From an uncultured Bacteroidales bacterium (lineage in GTDB: Bacteria; Bacteroidota; Bacteroidia; Bacteroidales; UBA932), in contig ONOH01000020.1 in the NCBI GenBank assembly GCA_900319405.1, positions 1-33,699 of the forward strand: 33,699 nucleotides of DNA, written 5' to 3'. Numbering within the stretch: position 1 is the stretch's first letter; every line of letters starts with the position of its first letter. Positions 1 to 8,490 of this stretch are shown here, piece by piece. The notes beneath the pieces are model-generated. The model saw nothing but the letters and a program-made list of their open reading frames with translations, was not told the DNA's origin and ran no database searches. Both the position numbers and the translations under genes were made by a program.

Positions 1-2426
1 AGGCCCTTCTCTCCCAGGAAGGTCCACACCGGGGATGCAGCCTGCAGGGCCAGAAACTCTCCTTCGGTGTCGAACCAGGGCTTGTTGAAGCCCTCGATCA
101 GCAAGGCCCGGGGCGCCACGCAGGCGAGCAGCAGGTGCTGGTCGAAGGGCATGGAAGCCGTATCATAGGCGTAGCTGTCGTAAGCGCGGCAGAACCAGTG
201 CCGGAAGGAACTCACCTGAGTGGCTATCTTCTCTCCATAGTCACGCTTGGCCAGCGGAGCGCCGCCACCGCCCGTCTGGACGGGGACAACCACGGGGAAC
301 CTTTCGTCGAACGCCCCCGCCAGCAAAGCAGCCTTACCCAGCCGGGAGTAGCCGGTGAGCACCACCCGGTCCTGGTCCAGCGCAGGATCCCGCTCTATCA
401 TGTCCATGCCCCGCATCAGGCCCCAGGCCCAGGCGGCCAGGGCCGTGGTGTTGTCGTCCCTGGACGGATCCCGGGGGCCCCAGAGCGCGAACACCCCGGT
501 ATAGGCAAAGCTGTCCTGCAGGATGGTTCCGTCCTTTTCCTCCAGCGGGTCCGGGTCCGGGGAAATGTCCGCATAACAAGCCGTAAGCACGGCATAGCCT
601 CTTGCCAGCAAGGTGCTTACGGGGAATACGGTATCGTGGCCGTCCCGGTTGAACTTGCCACGGCTGCGCTGGGAGGCCCGGTGCGGCGTTTCCCGCATCC
701 AGGATTCCGTAACCAGGATCTCCTTGTCTTCCAGCAGCTCATGGTTGCCCGTATAATTCAGGAGCAGAATCACGGGGCAGGGGCCTTGCGCCTGGGCCGG
801 TATCAACTCCAGCCAGTCGATGTGGGGTCCGGTACGATCGGCCTTGAACCACATCCGTACCTGGCGGCGCCGGGCGAAACCCGCCAGGGTGGTACCTTCC
901 TCCAGCGTTTCCGGATAGATTTCGGCCGACGGAGGCATCTGCCCGTACATCTGCCGCTGGAAGATATCCAGGATTTCCCGCCGTCGCTCAGGCCACTGTT
1001 TCCGGGAACGCAGTTTGCGGCCGTCGGCAAAGCGCAAGGGGTCTTCCAGGGTATAGGGCGGGATGGCCGATTCATCGTAATTCACCGTGGCATAAGCTTT
1101 TGTACGCGCTTCGTTCTGCTGCGAGACCGTCCAGGCGCCGGGAACGGACGGAGCCGGACGGGGTTCCGCCCCGCCCTTTAGCATCTCCACCACGTCTTTC
1201 CCCTCCAGCGTGACCTTCAACAGTTCATACTGATCCGACAATTCCACATCCAACAGCTGCCGGCACTCCACGCGGATGTCCCGGAGGGCGATGTCGTGGC
1301 AAAGGGAAACGGGCATATTCTCCCGCTCCTCCATCTGGTAATACTGCGTCCAGGGCCGGATACGCAGGATGGACCCCGTCTTGCCCACCATGTCTTCGAT
1401 GCGGACGAAGGCATACTGCTGCGGGGTGTCGGGACGCAGTTTCAGATGCAGGACATTATGGGCGGCCTCTGAAAAGCAGCGCCGGACAATGACATTCCGG
1501 TTTTCTATGGATTCGCTGCCAAGGGTAAGGCAGGCATGGGTCTGGCCGAAGCGGCAGTCCTCCACGATGATGTCGCTGTTGGGGCCGTTCTCCGCAGCCA
1601 GATCGGCCCAGGTTCCCTTGCCGCCTTTGAGCACTACGCCGTCGTCGCAAACATCCATATAACAGCCTTTTACCAGCACGTCATGGCAGTTGTCCAGGTC
1701 GATGGCATCGGTGCTGTAGCCCACCACCTCGCCGCTGGAAGGGGAGGTGATTTTCAGGTCCAGGAAACGAAGGTGATGGCTTCGGTAAGCGTGGTTGGTC
1801 CAGAAAGGGCTGTCCTTCATGCGAAGGTCCTGCACCGTCACGTTGGCGCTGTTGGCAATGTACACCAGGCGGGGCCGCTGCCCGTCCTTGTTGATGGCAT
1901 CCCCTTTCCAGGACCAGCGAATCTTCATCTCCCGCCAGAATTCCGTCCCGTTGCCGTCTATCAGGCCCGGACCGCCCAGGACAAACCCGTCCACCCCCTC
2001 AATGTTGACAAGGGCCGGGAAATACCGGCAGGTCTGTCCCTCGATACGGGTGGTGGTGAGCGGATAGTCCTTCACCCGGTCCGATCCCATCAGGACCCCT
2101 TCCACCCAGAGGTTCGTTCCCTGGGGGAAGTGCAGGGCTCCGCTGCGGAACACCCCTTCGGGCACCACGATTACCCCGCCGCCCTGCGCGGCAGCCAGGT
2201 CGATCACCTGCTGGATGACCTCAGTCTGCACACAGGTCTGGCCGGCCTCCACGCCGTAGTCCGTAAGGACATACTGTCGGCCCAGGGCCGATAGGAAAAC
2301 CTTCCCGGAATGATGGAACCAGGCCGGAACCTTTTTTCCGTCCGGGAAACGCTCCTGCGCCGGAAGGGGAATTCCCGTAACGACCAAACACAAACAGCCG
2401 ATTGTCAGTAAATTTCTGAGAAACAT
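1..2426 (-). CDS. GH28 polygalacturonase-like / CE15 glucuronoyl esterase-like fusion, 3' end cut by window edge
   Basis: The frame stays open from ATG at 2426 to the window edge (808 codons, no stop), so the C-terminus is missing. Residues 1-24 are a Sec signal peptide ending near PLPAQ. Residues about 40-400 form a right-handed beta-helix of the GH28 type: STDAIDLDNC, then the acidic pair D261-D262 in VCDDGVVLK, then H297 in QTHACLTLGSE in place of the usual GHG, and HLK in place of RIK. From about residue 440 an alpha/beta-hydrolase of the CE15 type follows, with nucleophile motif GYSRLGK (S694) and histidine H764 in FDQHLLLA. The canonical CE15 acid, 23 residues after the serine, is Q717 here. 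GH28 enzymes cut galacturonans, and CE15 enzymes cleave esters of (methyl)glucuronate. The pairing suggests removal of an esterified uronate substituent and backbone cleavage by one exported protein. The gene starts 11 nt after the upstream stop and is probably cotranscribed. Family assignment is firm, but exact specificity is not. Confidence 0.85.
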   Translation of the reverse strand, partial: MFLRNLLTIGCLCLVVTGIPLPAQERFPDGKKVPAWFHHSGKVFLSALGRQYVLTDYGVEAGQTCVQTEVIQQVIDLAAAQGGGVIVVPEGVFRSGALHFPQGTNLWVEGVLMGSDRVKDYPLTTTRIEGQTCRYFPALVNIEGVDGFVLGGPGLIDGNGTEFWREMKIRWSWKGDAINKDGQRPRLVYIANSANVTVQDLRMKDSPFWTNHAYRSHHLRFLDLKITSPSSGEVVGYSTDAIDLDNCHDVLVKGCYMDVCDDGVVLKGGKGTWADLAAENGPNSDIIVEDCRFGQTHACLTLGSESIENRNVIVRRCFSEAAHNVLHLKLRPDTPQQYAFVRIEDMVGKTGSILRIRPWTQYYQMEERENMPVSLCHDIALRDIRVECRQLLDVELSDQYELLKVTLEGKDVVEMLKGGAEPRPAPSVPGAWTVSQQNEARTKAYATVNYDESAIPPYTLEDPLRFADGRKLRSRKQWPERRREILDIFQRQMYGQMPPSAEIYPETLEEGTTLAGFARRRQVRMWFKADRTGPHIDWLELIPAQAQGPCPVILLLNYTGNHELLEDKEILVTESWMRETPHRASQRSRGKFNRDGHDTVFPVSTLLARGYAVLTACYADISPDPDPLEEKDGTILQDSFAYTGVFALWGPRDPSRDDNTTALAAWAWGLMRGMDMIERDPALDQDRVVLTGYSRLGKAALLAGAFDERFPVVVPVQTGGGGAPLAKRDYGEKIATQVSSFRHWFCRAYDSYAYDTASMPFDQHLLLACVAPRALLIEGFNKPWFDTEGEFLALQAASPVWTFLGEKG

Positions 2427-2437
2427 AGAATCTGCGT

Positions 2438-4981
2438 CTATTCAAAAACCATCCAATCGATCTCGAAGAGTTCCGGCCTTTCCTTCCAGGATTCACCGGA
2501 GCCACTGAACATAAGCCAGAGGGCGCGGGGACCCTCTTTTGCCTCCTCCACCTCGCAGGACAAGGTTTTCCATTCGCCTTTCCCGGCAGGCACGTCCAGC
2601 CGGGCGATGCGGCCGGAGAAAGGCTGGTCCTGGGTCACAGTGATGGTGCCGCCGGCCAGGGCACGTACCCGGACGGTAAACTTCCTGAGCCCGGCCGGGA
2701 AGTCCACATATTTCCAGGCGGCCTTGGTTCCGTCCAGGATACCGGAAACGATTTCCCGGTCCGTGCGACCCTCCATCAGGCGGATATGCGGACCGCCGTT
2801 GAAGAGGCAGGCGCGGGCGGCGTCGATGGTTTTACAGGCCGAAAGCGGGGCCCCGGCGCCCTGGGAGGTCATTTCCACCTCGTTGATGGTACCGTCGGCG
2901 TTAAAGGTAATGGGCTCGATGCAGGCCTTGCGGAGCTTGCTGGAATGATGGGTGGAACGGTGGTACAGCACATACCACTGTCCGTTCAATTCCACCACCG
3001 AGCCATGGTTGTTCCACACGTCCGGGTCGCAGCCGTTGCTGTCCACGATCACGCCCTTGTATTCATAAGGACCGAAGACGTTGCGGGACATAGAATAGCC
3101 GATGCAGGTGGGCATGTTCTGGCGGCTGATATCGGCATACACGAAGTAATACCAGCCGTCGCGCTTGAACACGAAGCTGCCCTCATGGAAATAATGGTCC
3201 TTTTCCGTGACAATGCCCTGGTGCAGGGTGGACATGTCCAGCGTCTTCATATCCGGGTTCAGCCTGGCACCCTGCGCACTGAACTGGTCCCAGAAATAAT
3301 AGGCCTGTCCGTCGTCATCAATGAACACGGTGGGGTCGATGCCGCGGATGTCGCCGATGCGCTGTCCGCCGAGGAAGGGGCCGGCCGGGCTGTCGGCCTC
3401 GGCCACGCCCTCCGTCCAGTCGGACATGTCGTAATAGAGGTAATACTTCCCGTCCTTTTCGGCAATATCCGGAGCGTACAGGTCGGAATCGCTGTAGGAA
3501 ACCTCATCGCAGGCCCCCCGGGTGGCGAAAACGTTGGGGTGCAGGGTCCAGTGAAGGGCATCGTCCGAGGACAGCATATGGTGATAGGGCGAACACCAGA
3601 GATCGGTGTTCAGGTCCAGGGAGCAGGCCACATACAACCTTCCGTCAATCACTTTGGCGCTGGGATCGGCCATATATACACCCATGGGGCAGATGGGATT
3701 GTGTCCCAAATCCCCCGCCGGAAGCGGATCCCGGCCGGTTTCCAACCGCACCGTCACAGCCTGGCTGCCCGGAACGCAGGAAACGGCCTTATTGGCCGCC
3801 TGCGGCAGATGCGAAGGCTCTACGAAAACGTTCCTGACAGCATCCAGGTAGCCGTAGCCATATACGTTGTCCGGCTGGAGGTAGCTGGTTTCGGTCCACT
3901 CGTTCCAGGAATTGATGGTGATGAGCGGATGCAGGCCGGGACGGGCGTCCACCCAGGCTTTGGCCCGGCGAAGAGCCTCCTCAAAGCGCTCGGGCGTATT
4001 CTCCTTCACCACGGCGCTGTCGCCGAAGCGGGGGCTGTTGTCCCAGCCGACGGACACATGCGGATAGTACGGAAGGGTGAATTCGGCATCCAGTTTGTCC
4101 CACTCTTCATAGGCCCGGTTCAGGATGGTCTGATAGTCATCGTCCATCCAGATGAAGTGGCAGAACTGATAATGGGACATACTGTTGAAACCCAGGCCCC
4201 GGATGAAATCCTCGCGGGGCCGGCCAGCCTTCACCTTGGCATCATCCACACCACTGTAGTTGAACTGGCTGTCCCACATGGTGAACTGCAGTTCCAGGTC
4301 CGGGAAACCGGCCTTTTTCACCTCTTCCCGGAACCACGCCAGGGCATCCCGGGCGGCATCCACGCCGCCGATCCCCTCGATGAAGGTGTTCACTTCGTAG
4401 ATCATGAACACCGGTTTGCCGTCTATCTTGTAATAGTTGGGCTGCCGGAAAAACAGCTCGATGTTCCGCTTGCAGATTTTCTCGAACTCCTCCCGGCTCA
4501 CCCCGCCGCGATAGATGATATTGCCCTCCTGATATCCAGAAATACGGGTATCCCAGTCGTTCCCCACATTGTGGTTGGCCCACATCAGATAGAACTGCAT
4601 CTTGTCGCGGTTGCGGGCTTTCAGGAAGCCCTCCGTGAGGGTGGTTTCCATCCAGGGACGGCCGTCCAGCCAGTACCAGTCAAAAATGAATACATTCACG
4701 CCGTGGCTGGTGGCCTGCTCGATTTCCATCTCCATCACATACGGATCGGCCTCGTTGATGTAGCCCCAGAGGGGGGTTCGGTTCCAGGGATGGCCCGGGA
4801 AACGCTTCTGCATGGTAAGCACCGTCTCCCATTCGCCCATCCCCATCGGCCAGAAGGGCCTCAGACGAACATCACCCGCCGCATAGGCGGGATACAGATA
4901 AGCGGCCACATCGTACTTTTGCTGGGCCTGCAGACTGCACAAAGAGAGCGCAAGGCCCAGAATCATCAATAGCTTTTTCAT
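2438..4981 (-). CDS. WbsX/GH99-like domain - GH43 - CBM6-like three-domain glycosidase
   Basis: The protein has 847 residues. The start is the ATG at 4981, which opens MKKLLMILGLALSLCSLQAQ, a clear Sec signal peptide; the in-frame extension to 5062 lies inside the upstream gene and is rejected. Residues about 22-390 resemble the GH99-like WbsX family (AAYLYPAY near the start, GVNVFIFDWYWLDG, NSWNEWTE near the end). Residues about 425-725 are a five-bladed GH43 propeller with all three acids: D439 (YMADPS), D549 (GIDPTVF) and E600 (HEGSFVF). The last 115 residues look like a CBM6 beta-sandwich (ending FEIDWMVFE). GH43 members are mostly arabinofuranosidases, xylosidases or exo-galactanases; the role of WbsX-like domains is poorly known and may be endo-acting. 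The ATG overlaps the stop of the upstream GH27 gene by 4 nt (ATGA), implying translational coupling. Specificity is inferred only. Confidence 0.87.
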   Translation of the reverse strand: MKKLLMILGLALSLCSLQAQQKYDVAAYLYPAYAAGDVRLRPFWPMGMGEWETVLTMQKRFPGHPWNRTPLWGYINEADPYVMEMEIEQATSHGVNVFIFDWYWLDGRPWMETTLTEGFLKARNRDKMQFYLMWANHNVGNDWDTRISGYQEGNIIYRGGVSREEFEKICKRNIELFFRQPNYYKIDGKPVFMIYEVNTFIEGIGGVDAARDALAWFREEVKKAGFPDLELQFTMWDSQFNYSGVDDAKVKAGRPREDFIRGLGFNSMSHYQFCHFIWMDDDYQTILNRAYEEWDKLDAEFTLPYYPHVSVGWDNSPRFGDSAVVKENTPERFEEALRRAKAWVDARPGLHPLITINSWNEWTETSYLQPDNVYGYGYLDAVRNVFVEPSHLPQAANKAVSCVPGSQAVTVRLETGRDPLPAGDLGHNPICPMGVYMADPSAKVIDGRLYVACSLDLNTDLWCSPYHHMLSSDDALHWTLHPNVFATRGACDEVSYSDSDLYAPDIAEKDGKYYLYYDMSDWTEGVAEADSPAGPFLGGQRIGDIRGIDPTVFIDDDGQAYYFWDQFSAQGARLNPDMKTLDMSTLHQGIVTEKDHYFHEGSFVFKRDGWYYFVYADISRQNMPTCIGYSMSRNVFGPYEYKGVIVDSNGCDPDVWNNHGSVVELNGQWYVLYHRSTHHSSKLRKACIEPITFNADGTINEVEMTSQGAGAPLSACKTIDAARACLFNGGPHIRLMEGRTDREIVSGILDGTKAAWKYVDFPAGLRKFTVRVRALAGGTITVTQDQPFSGRIARLDVPAGKGEWKTLSCEVEEAKEGPRALWLMFSGSGESWKERPELFEIDWMVFE

Positions 4982-7158
4982 TCTTTTCCGGTTTTGATGT
5001 AAAGCACCCCGTGAGGCGGAATTGGATAAATGGCATCCGTGGGAATGTCCTGCTGGCGCCAAAGGTCACGGACGGTCCCGGCCCTCAGGCCGATTTTGGC
5101 CAGCATACCGGCCAAAGAAACAGGAACCGTGGTCTCGTTCAAGTTGAAGATGCCCACGGCGTTGGTGCCATCGTAGAGGTCACGGCTCCAGATTTGCATA
5201 CCGTCCTCCACTACGTCCTGATGGGCCTGGTGGCCCAGGATGTCCTGGTTCACGGCGTTCACCTCGTTGTTACAGAGGAGGTTGAAGGTGAAATTATCAA
5301 TCAGGTCGATGGGGCAGCCGATGAGCATATTGGCGGCCAGGAGAGACCAGAGGGAGATGTGCGTGTACTGTTCGTCGGGGGTGAGACGGCTGTCATGCAG
5401 GCTGCTGCCCCAGCCCACCTTGCCCACGATGAGCATATCGGGGTCGTTCCAATGGCCGGGACCGGCATACGGATGCAGTCCGGGCTGCCGCTCAAAACCC
5501 GTGACATAGAGGGACTCCCAGGTATCCTGGATGTCGTGCGAAGTGCGCCAGGAGTTGGCATCTACAAAAGCGCCCCATTCCCAAACCTTTCCCCAACCGT
5601 ACTGGCAAAGGGAATAGAAGATGTCGCGCGGCTGGTCCCTCAGGTACTGCTGCATCTTCAGATAAGGGCGGATATACGCCGCTTCGGATTTATCCCGGCC
5701 GGCATCAAAGACTTTGGAATAGCCGCACCAGTCATATTTGAGGTAATCCACGCCCCACTCGTTCCAGACTTCGGCATCCAGCTGTTCGTGGTCCAGAGAG
5801 CCCAGATAGCCGCCGCAGGTGTGGTCTCCGGGACTGGAGTAGATGCCGAACTTCAGGCCATTGGCATGCAGATAATCGCCCAAGGCCTTCATATCCGGGA
5901 ACTTCTCGTTGGCTGCGATACGCCCCTCCGGCGTCCGAAATTCGGCCTCCCAGGCGTCGTCGATGTTCATATAACAGTAGCCATAATCGGCCAGGCCCCG
6001 GTTGATAAGGGCGGCGGCAGATGCCATCACCTTTTCCTGCGACACGCTCAAAGCCCAGCAGTTCCAACTGTTCCAGCCCATGGGCGGGGTGAGACCGATT
6101 TTGTCCTCCCCGACGCAAAGGGTAAACCGGGCCGAGGTGCTTCCCTTGGCATTGGTGGCCGTGAACACCAGCGGATAATCTCCTTCTACGGCGCAACTGC
6201 CGCTGAGTACGCCCTTGTCCGGATCCAGCACAACGCCCTCCGGAAGGCCCTCCACGGTGTATTGCATGGGCTTTTCACCCGAGAAGGCCAGGCGGAAAAT
6301 CACCGGCGAACCCGGCCGCACACCGAACACCAGCGGACCGTTGTAACGCGGCGTAGCCGGCGCCGGAGGCGTGAGGATATAGGGCGAACTAACTTCGGCC
6401 TTCAGTTCTTCCGGGAAACGGGAATCGCTGTACGTAACGGATATGCGCTTTTGCGGTGCCAAGGCGTAAGTGAACTGTTTTTCTTTCCAGGCCGACACCG
6501 TCACTTTCTGGGTTTTGGCCATTTCCGTGGCGCCGGTCATCACATCCGAAACGGTCACCCGCAAGGAACCCGCCGTTTTGACCGATGTGGTCAGCACTGC
6601 CTTGTAGCCCCCCTCTTCGGAAAGCAGGGACAGTTTGGCGAAATCTTTAAGACCGGGTTTGGTAATCCGGGCTGCTCCCCGGTAGAAACCGCCGGGGTCG
6701 CCGTAGTTATACACCCGCACGGCAATGATGTTTTCCCGGTCCCAGCGCACCCAGGAAGGATCTACGATATAGTGGCGGCGTCTGCCCCACTCGCTGGAAT
6801 AGCCATCTGGATCTTCCGGAAAGGTCCCGTCCTTTCCCACAGGATGGCCATTGAGCCAGGTTTGGTCGGAGTCGTCGATGGCGCCCAGATCCAGCATAAT
6901 GGCTTCCACCACACCCTTTTTAAGCGAAGAAGGGATCACCACATGAATCCTGTACCAGCCATAGCCGTTTGCGTAATCCACCAGCTCTTCCCAGGACTGG
7001 TTAAAAGTGACCTCCTGCCAGGAACTGTCGTCAAACGCCGGTGAGCTCCAGGCGGGGTCGTCCCCTTTCCGGAACCGTCCTCCCTCGATGGAAAGCTCCT
7101 GCGCCATAAGCGTCAGTGTCCCCCAAAGCAGGCCGAAGCATATGAGTAATCGTTTCAT
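4978..7158 (-). CDS. GH27 alpha-galactosidase-like enzyme with N-terminal jelly-roll and Ig-like domains (copy 1)
   Basis: The protein has 726 residues. The start is ATG 7158 (MKRLLICFGLLWG), which overlaps the upstream stop by 4 nt; a TTG two codons earlier is less likely. After a Sec signal peptide ending LMAQ comes a galactose-binding-like jelly roll (about 25-170; GWYRIHVVIPSSL, WLNGHPVGK), a connecting beta region, a putative Ig domain (about 265-345; GLPEGVVLDPDKGVLSG) and the GH27 barrel beginning at LTPPMGWNSWNCW. The nucleophile is D476 in YLKYDWCGY and the acid/base is D542 in WRTSHDIQDTW. The GH27 family comprises retaining alpha-galactosidases and related alpha-N-acetylgalactosaminidases or beta-L-arabinopyranosidases. 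The protein is probably periplasmic or outer-face and removes terminal side-chain sugars. It is paralogous to the gene at 14559-16742. A beta-L-arabinopyranosidase role cannot be excluded. Confidence 0.92.
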   Translation of the reverse strand: MKRLLICFGLLWGTLTLMAQELSIEGGRFRKGDDPAWSSPAFDDSSWQEVTFNQSWEELVDYANGYGWYRIHVVIPSSLKKGVVEAIMLDLGAIDDSDQTWLNGHPVGKDGTFPEDPDGYSSEWGRRRHYIVDPSWVRWDRENIIAVRVYNYGDPGGFYRGAARITKPGLKDFAKLSLLSEEGGYKAVLTTSVKTAGSLRVTVSDVMTGATEMAKTQKVTVSAWKEKQFTYALAPQKRISVTYSDSRFPEELKAEVSSPYILTPPAPATPRYNGPLVFGVRPGSPVIFRLAFSGEKPMQYTVEGLPEGVVLDPDKGVLSGSCAVEGDYPLVFTATNAKGSTSARFTLCVGEDKIGLTPPMGWNSWNCWALSVSQEKVMASAAALINRGLADYGYCYMNIDDAWEAEFRTPEGRIAANEKFPDMKALGDYLHANGLKFGIYSSPGDHTCGGYLGSLDHEQLDAEVWNEWGVDYLKYDWCGYSKVFDAGRDKSEAAYIRPYLKMQQYLRDQPRDIFYSLCQYGWGKVWEWGAFVDANSWRTSHDIQDTWESLYVTGFERQPGLHPYAGPGHWNDPDMLIVGKVGWGSSLHDSRLTPDEQYTHISLWSLLAANMLIGCPIDLIDNFTFNLLCNNEVNAVNQDILGHQAHQDVVEDGMQIWSRDLYDGTNAVGIFNLNETTVPVSLAGMLAKIGLRAGTVRDLWRQQDIPTDAIYPIPPHGVLYIKTGKE

Positions 7159-8480
7159 TGGCAATTATTTATAAATATGTTTCTTACATCCATGGCGCCA
7201 CCTTCGGACTGGATTCCGATGTATCCCTCCCGGACGGCGCAGCTGGCTTCGTTGATGAAAAAGCCGTTCAGGAATACCTTGATATTACCGTCCCGGCAGA
7301 CGAATTCAAGGGTATTCCATTCTCCCACCGGTTTTTCGTGTGACTGCGGATCAAACCGCTTCTTCCAGTAGAAAGGGCCTTCTATCCCCTCGATGGGAAT
7401 CCCGCCGAACAAGTCCCCCATATCTTTGGGCGTCATCTGCATCTGGATTCCGGCAGGCCATACTTTGTCTCCGTCCTGGAGGAAGTGGAAGATGCCGCCG
7501 TCCACTCCTTCGGGGCCGGCCCAGCGCCATTCAAGATGAAGGGTATAATGGGAGTACTTCCCTTCCGTGCGAATATAGCCGAACGGCTGTCCGCTGATAT
7601 GAAGGATGCCGTCCGAAACGGTGAAAGTTGGATCCTGTGCCTCCTCACCTTCCTTCAGGAACGGCAGCCAGCCTTCCAGATCCTTGCCGTTGAAAAGATC
7701 CGTATGGGGTTTTTCATAGACCTTGATCCAGTCTACCCGGAGTTCACAAGGCAGTTGCTCCGGATGGCTTACAGGGCCCACCCAACTTCCCGCAAGCTGG
7801 TTGGAAAGAATGAAGAAGAAGGGATAATCGGCCCAGGGGAACTGCCGGGGAACGCCTTCTATACGGGCATAGGAGAGGGTCTTTTCACCGTTGGTAAACA
7901 GGCACACGCTGTCGCGGTGGATTTCGGCGGCATAGATGTTCCATCCCTCCTTGTCGATAGGGTGGGTGGCCGAATGGGCAGGCTCATTGTTGCCGTCCAG
8001 CGTATAGCGCGAATGCAGGGTCTGATAGGCGATGTCTTCGGCGTTGAGATGTTCCATGATGTCCACCTCGGCATATTCGGGCGCCTGCAGGGAACAGTCC
8101 GGCATAAGCCACAAGGCGGGCCAGAAACCATCTGCGCAGTTGAATTTGGCCTTGATTTCAATCCTTGCCTCGCGGAAGGATTTCTTGCCGTGGCTGTGGA
8201 CGCCACCGGTAACGAAAGGCGTCTGGTCGCCCTCGGCGCCCTTCTTTCCCAGAAGGACCAGTTCTCCGTTTTCAATAAAGGCCAGGTCCGGGCGGAGGGA
8301 CATCATATCATTCCAGTCCGACGGGCCCTTTTCCACCCTTGACCACACGCAGGTGTCTATCTCCGGGCCGTCGAAGTTTTCCTCCCATAAAAGGTTCCAC
8401 TCACTTTTCTCCACGGGGGCCGAACAGGCGGCTAATGCCATAACGGCGGCGGCAAAAGCAGCAAATTCTCTTTTTCTCAT
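7155..8480 (-). CDS. GH16 endo-glycanase / DUF1080 (3-keto-disaccharide hydrolase family) fusion lipoprotein
   Basis: The protein has 441 residues. The ATG at 8480 begins MRKREFAAFAAAVMALAACS, a lipoprotein signal with a clear lipobox; the longer frame to 8597 runs into the upstream gene and lacks a signal. Residues about 30-250 are a GH16 jelly roll with the laminarinase-type active site E138-V-D140-I-M-E143 (EVDIMEHLN) and the flanking GFWPALWLMP motif. From about residue 255 (DLFNGKDLEGWLPF) to the end is a DUF1080 domain, annotated in databases as 3-keto-disaccharide hydrolase, itself a concanavalin-like sandwich. GH16 cleaves internal beta-1,3/1,4 bonds of glucans or galactans; DUF1080 enzymes act on glycosides oxidised at C3. 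The gene starts 10 nt after the metallophosphoesterase and overlaps the following GH27 start by 4 nt. The DUF1080 part could instead serve as a binding domain. Confidence 0.88.
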   Translation of the reverse strand: MRKREFAAFAAAVMALAACSAPVEKSEWNLLWEENFDGPEIDTCVWSRVEKGPSDWNDMMSLRPDLAFIENGELVLLGKKGAEGDQTPFVTGGVHSHGKKSFREARIEIKAKFNCADGFWPALWLMPDCSLQAPEYAEVDIMEHLNAEDIAYQTLHSRYTLDGNNEPAHSATHPIDKEGWNIYAAEIHRDSVCLFTNGEKTLSYARIEGVPRQFPWADYPFFFILSNQLAGSWVGPVSHPEQLPCELRVDWIKVYEKPHTDLFNGKDLEGWLPFLKEGEEAQDPTFTVSDGILHISGQPFGYIRTEGKYSHYTLHLEWRWAGPEGVDGGIFHFLQDGDKVWPAGIQMQMTPKDMGDLFGGIPIEGIEGPFYWKKRFDPQSHEKPVGEWNTLEFVCRDGNIKVFLNGFFINEASCAVREGYIGIQSEGGAMDVRNIFINNCQ

Positions 8481-8490
8481 ATCGTAATCC

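Noticed and set aside
4982-5062. In-frame extension of the WbsX-GH43 gene upstream of 4981
   Set aside because: It lies inside the GH27 coding region, and the ATG at 4981 begins a perfect signal peptide and forms the ATGA overlap.
7159-7164. TTG start two codons upstream for GH27 copy 1
   Set aside because: The ATG at 7158 gives the same 4-nt overlap pattern seen at other junctions. TTG starts are rare in Bacteroidota.
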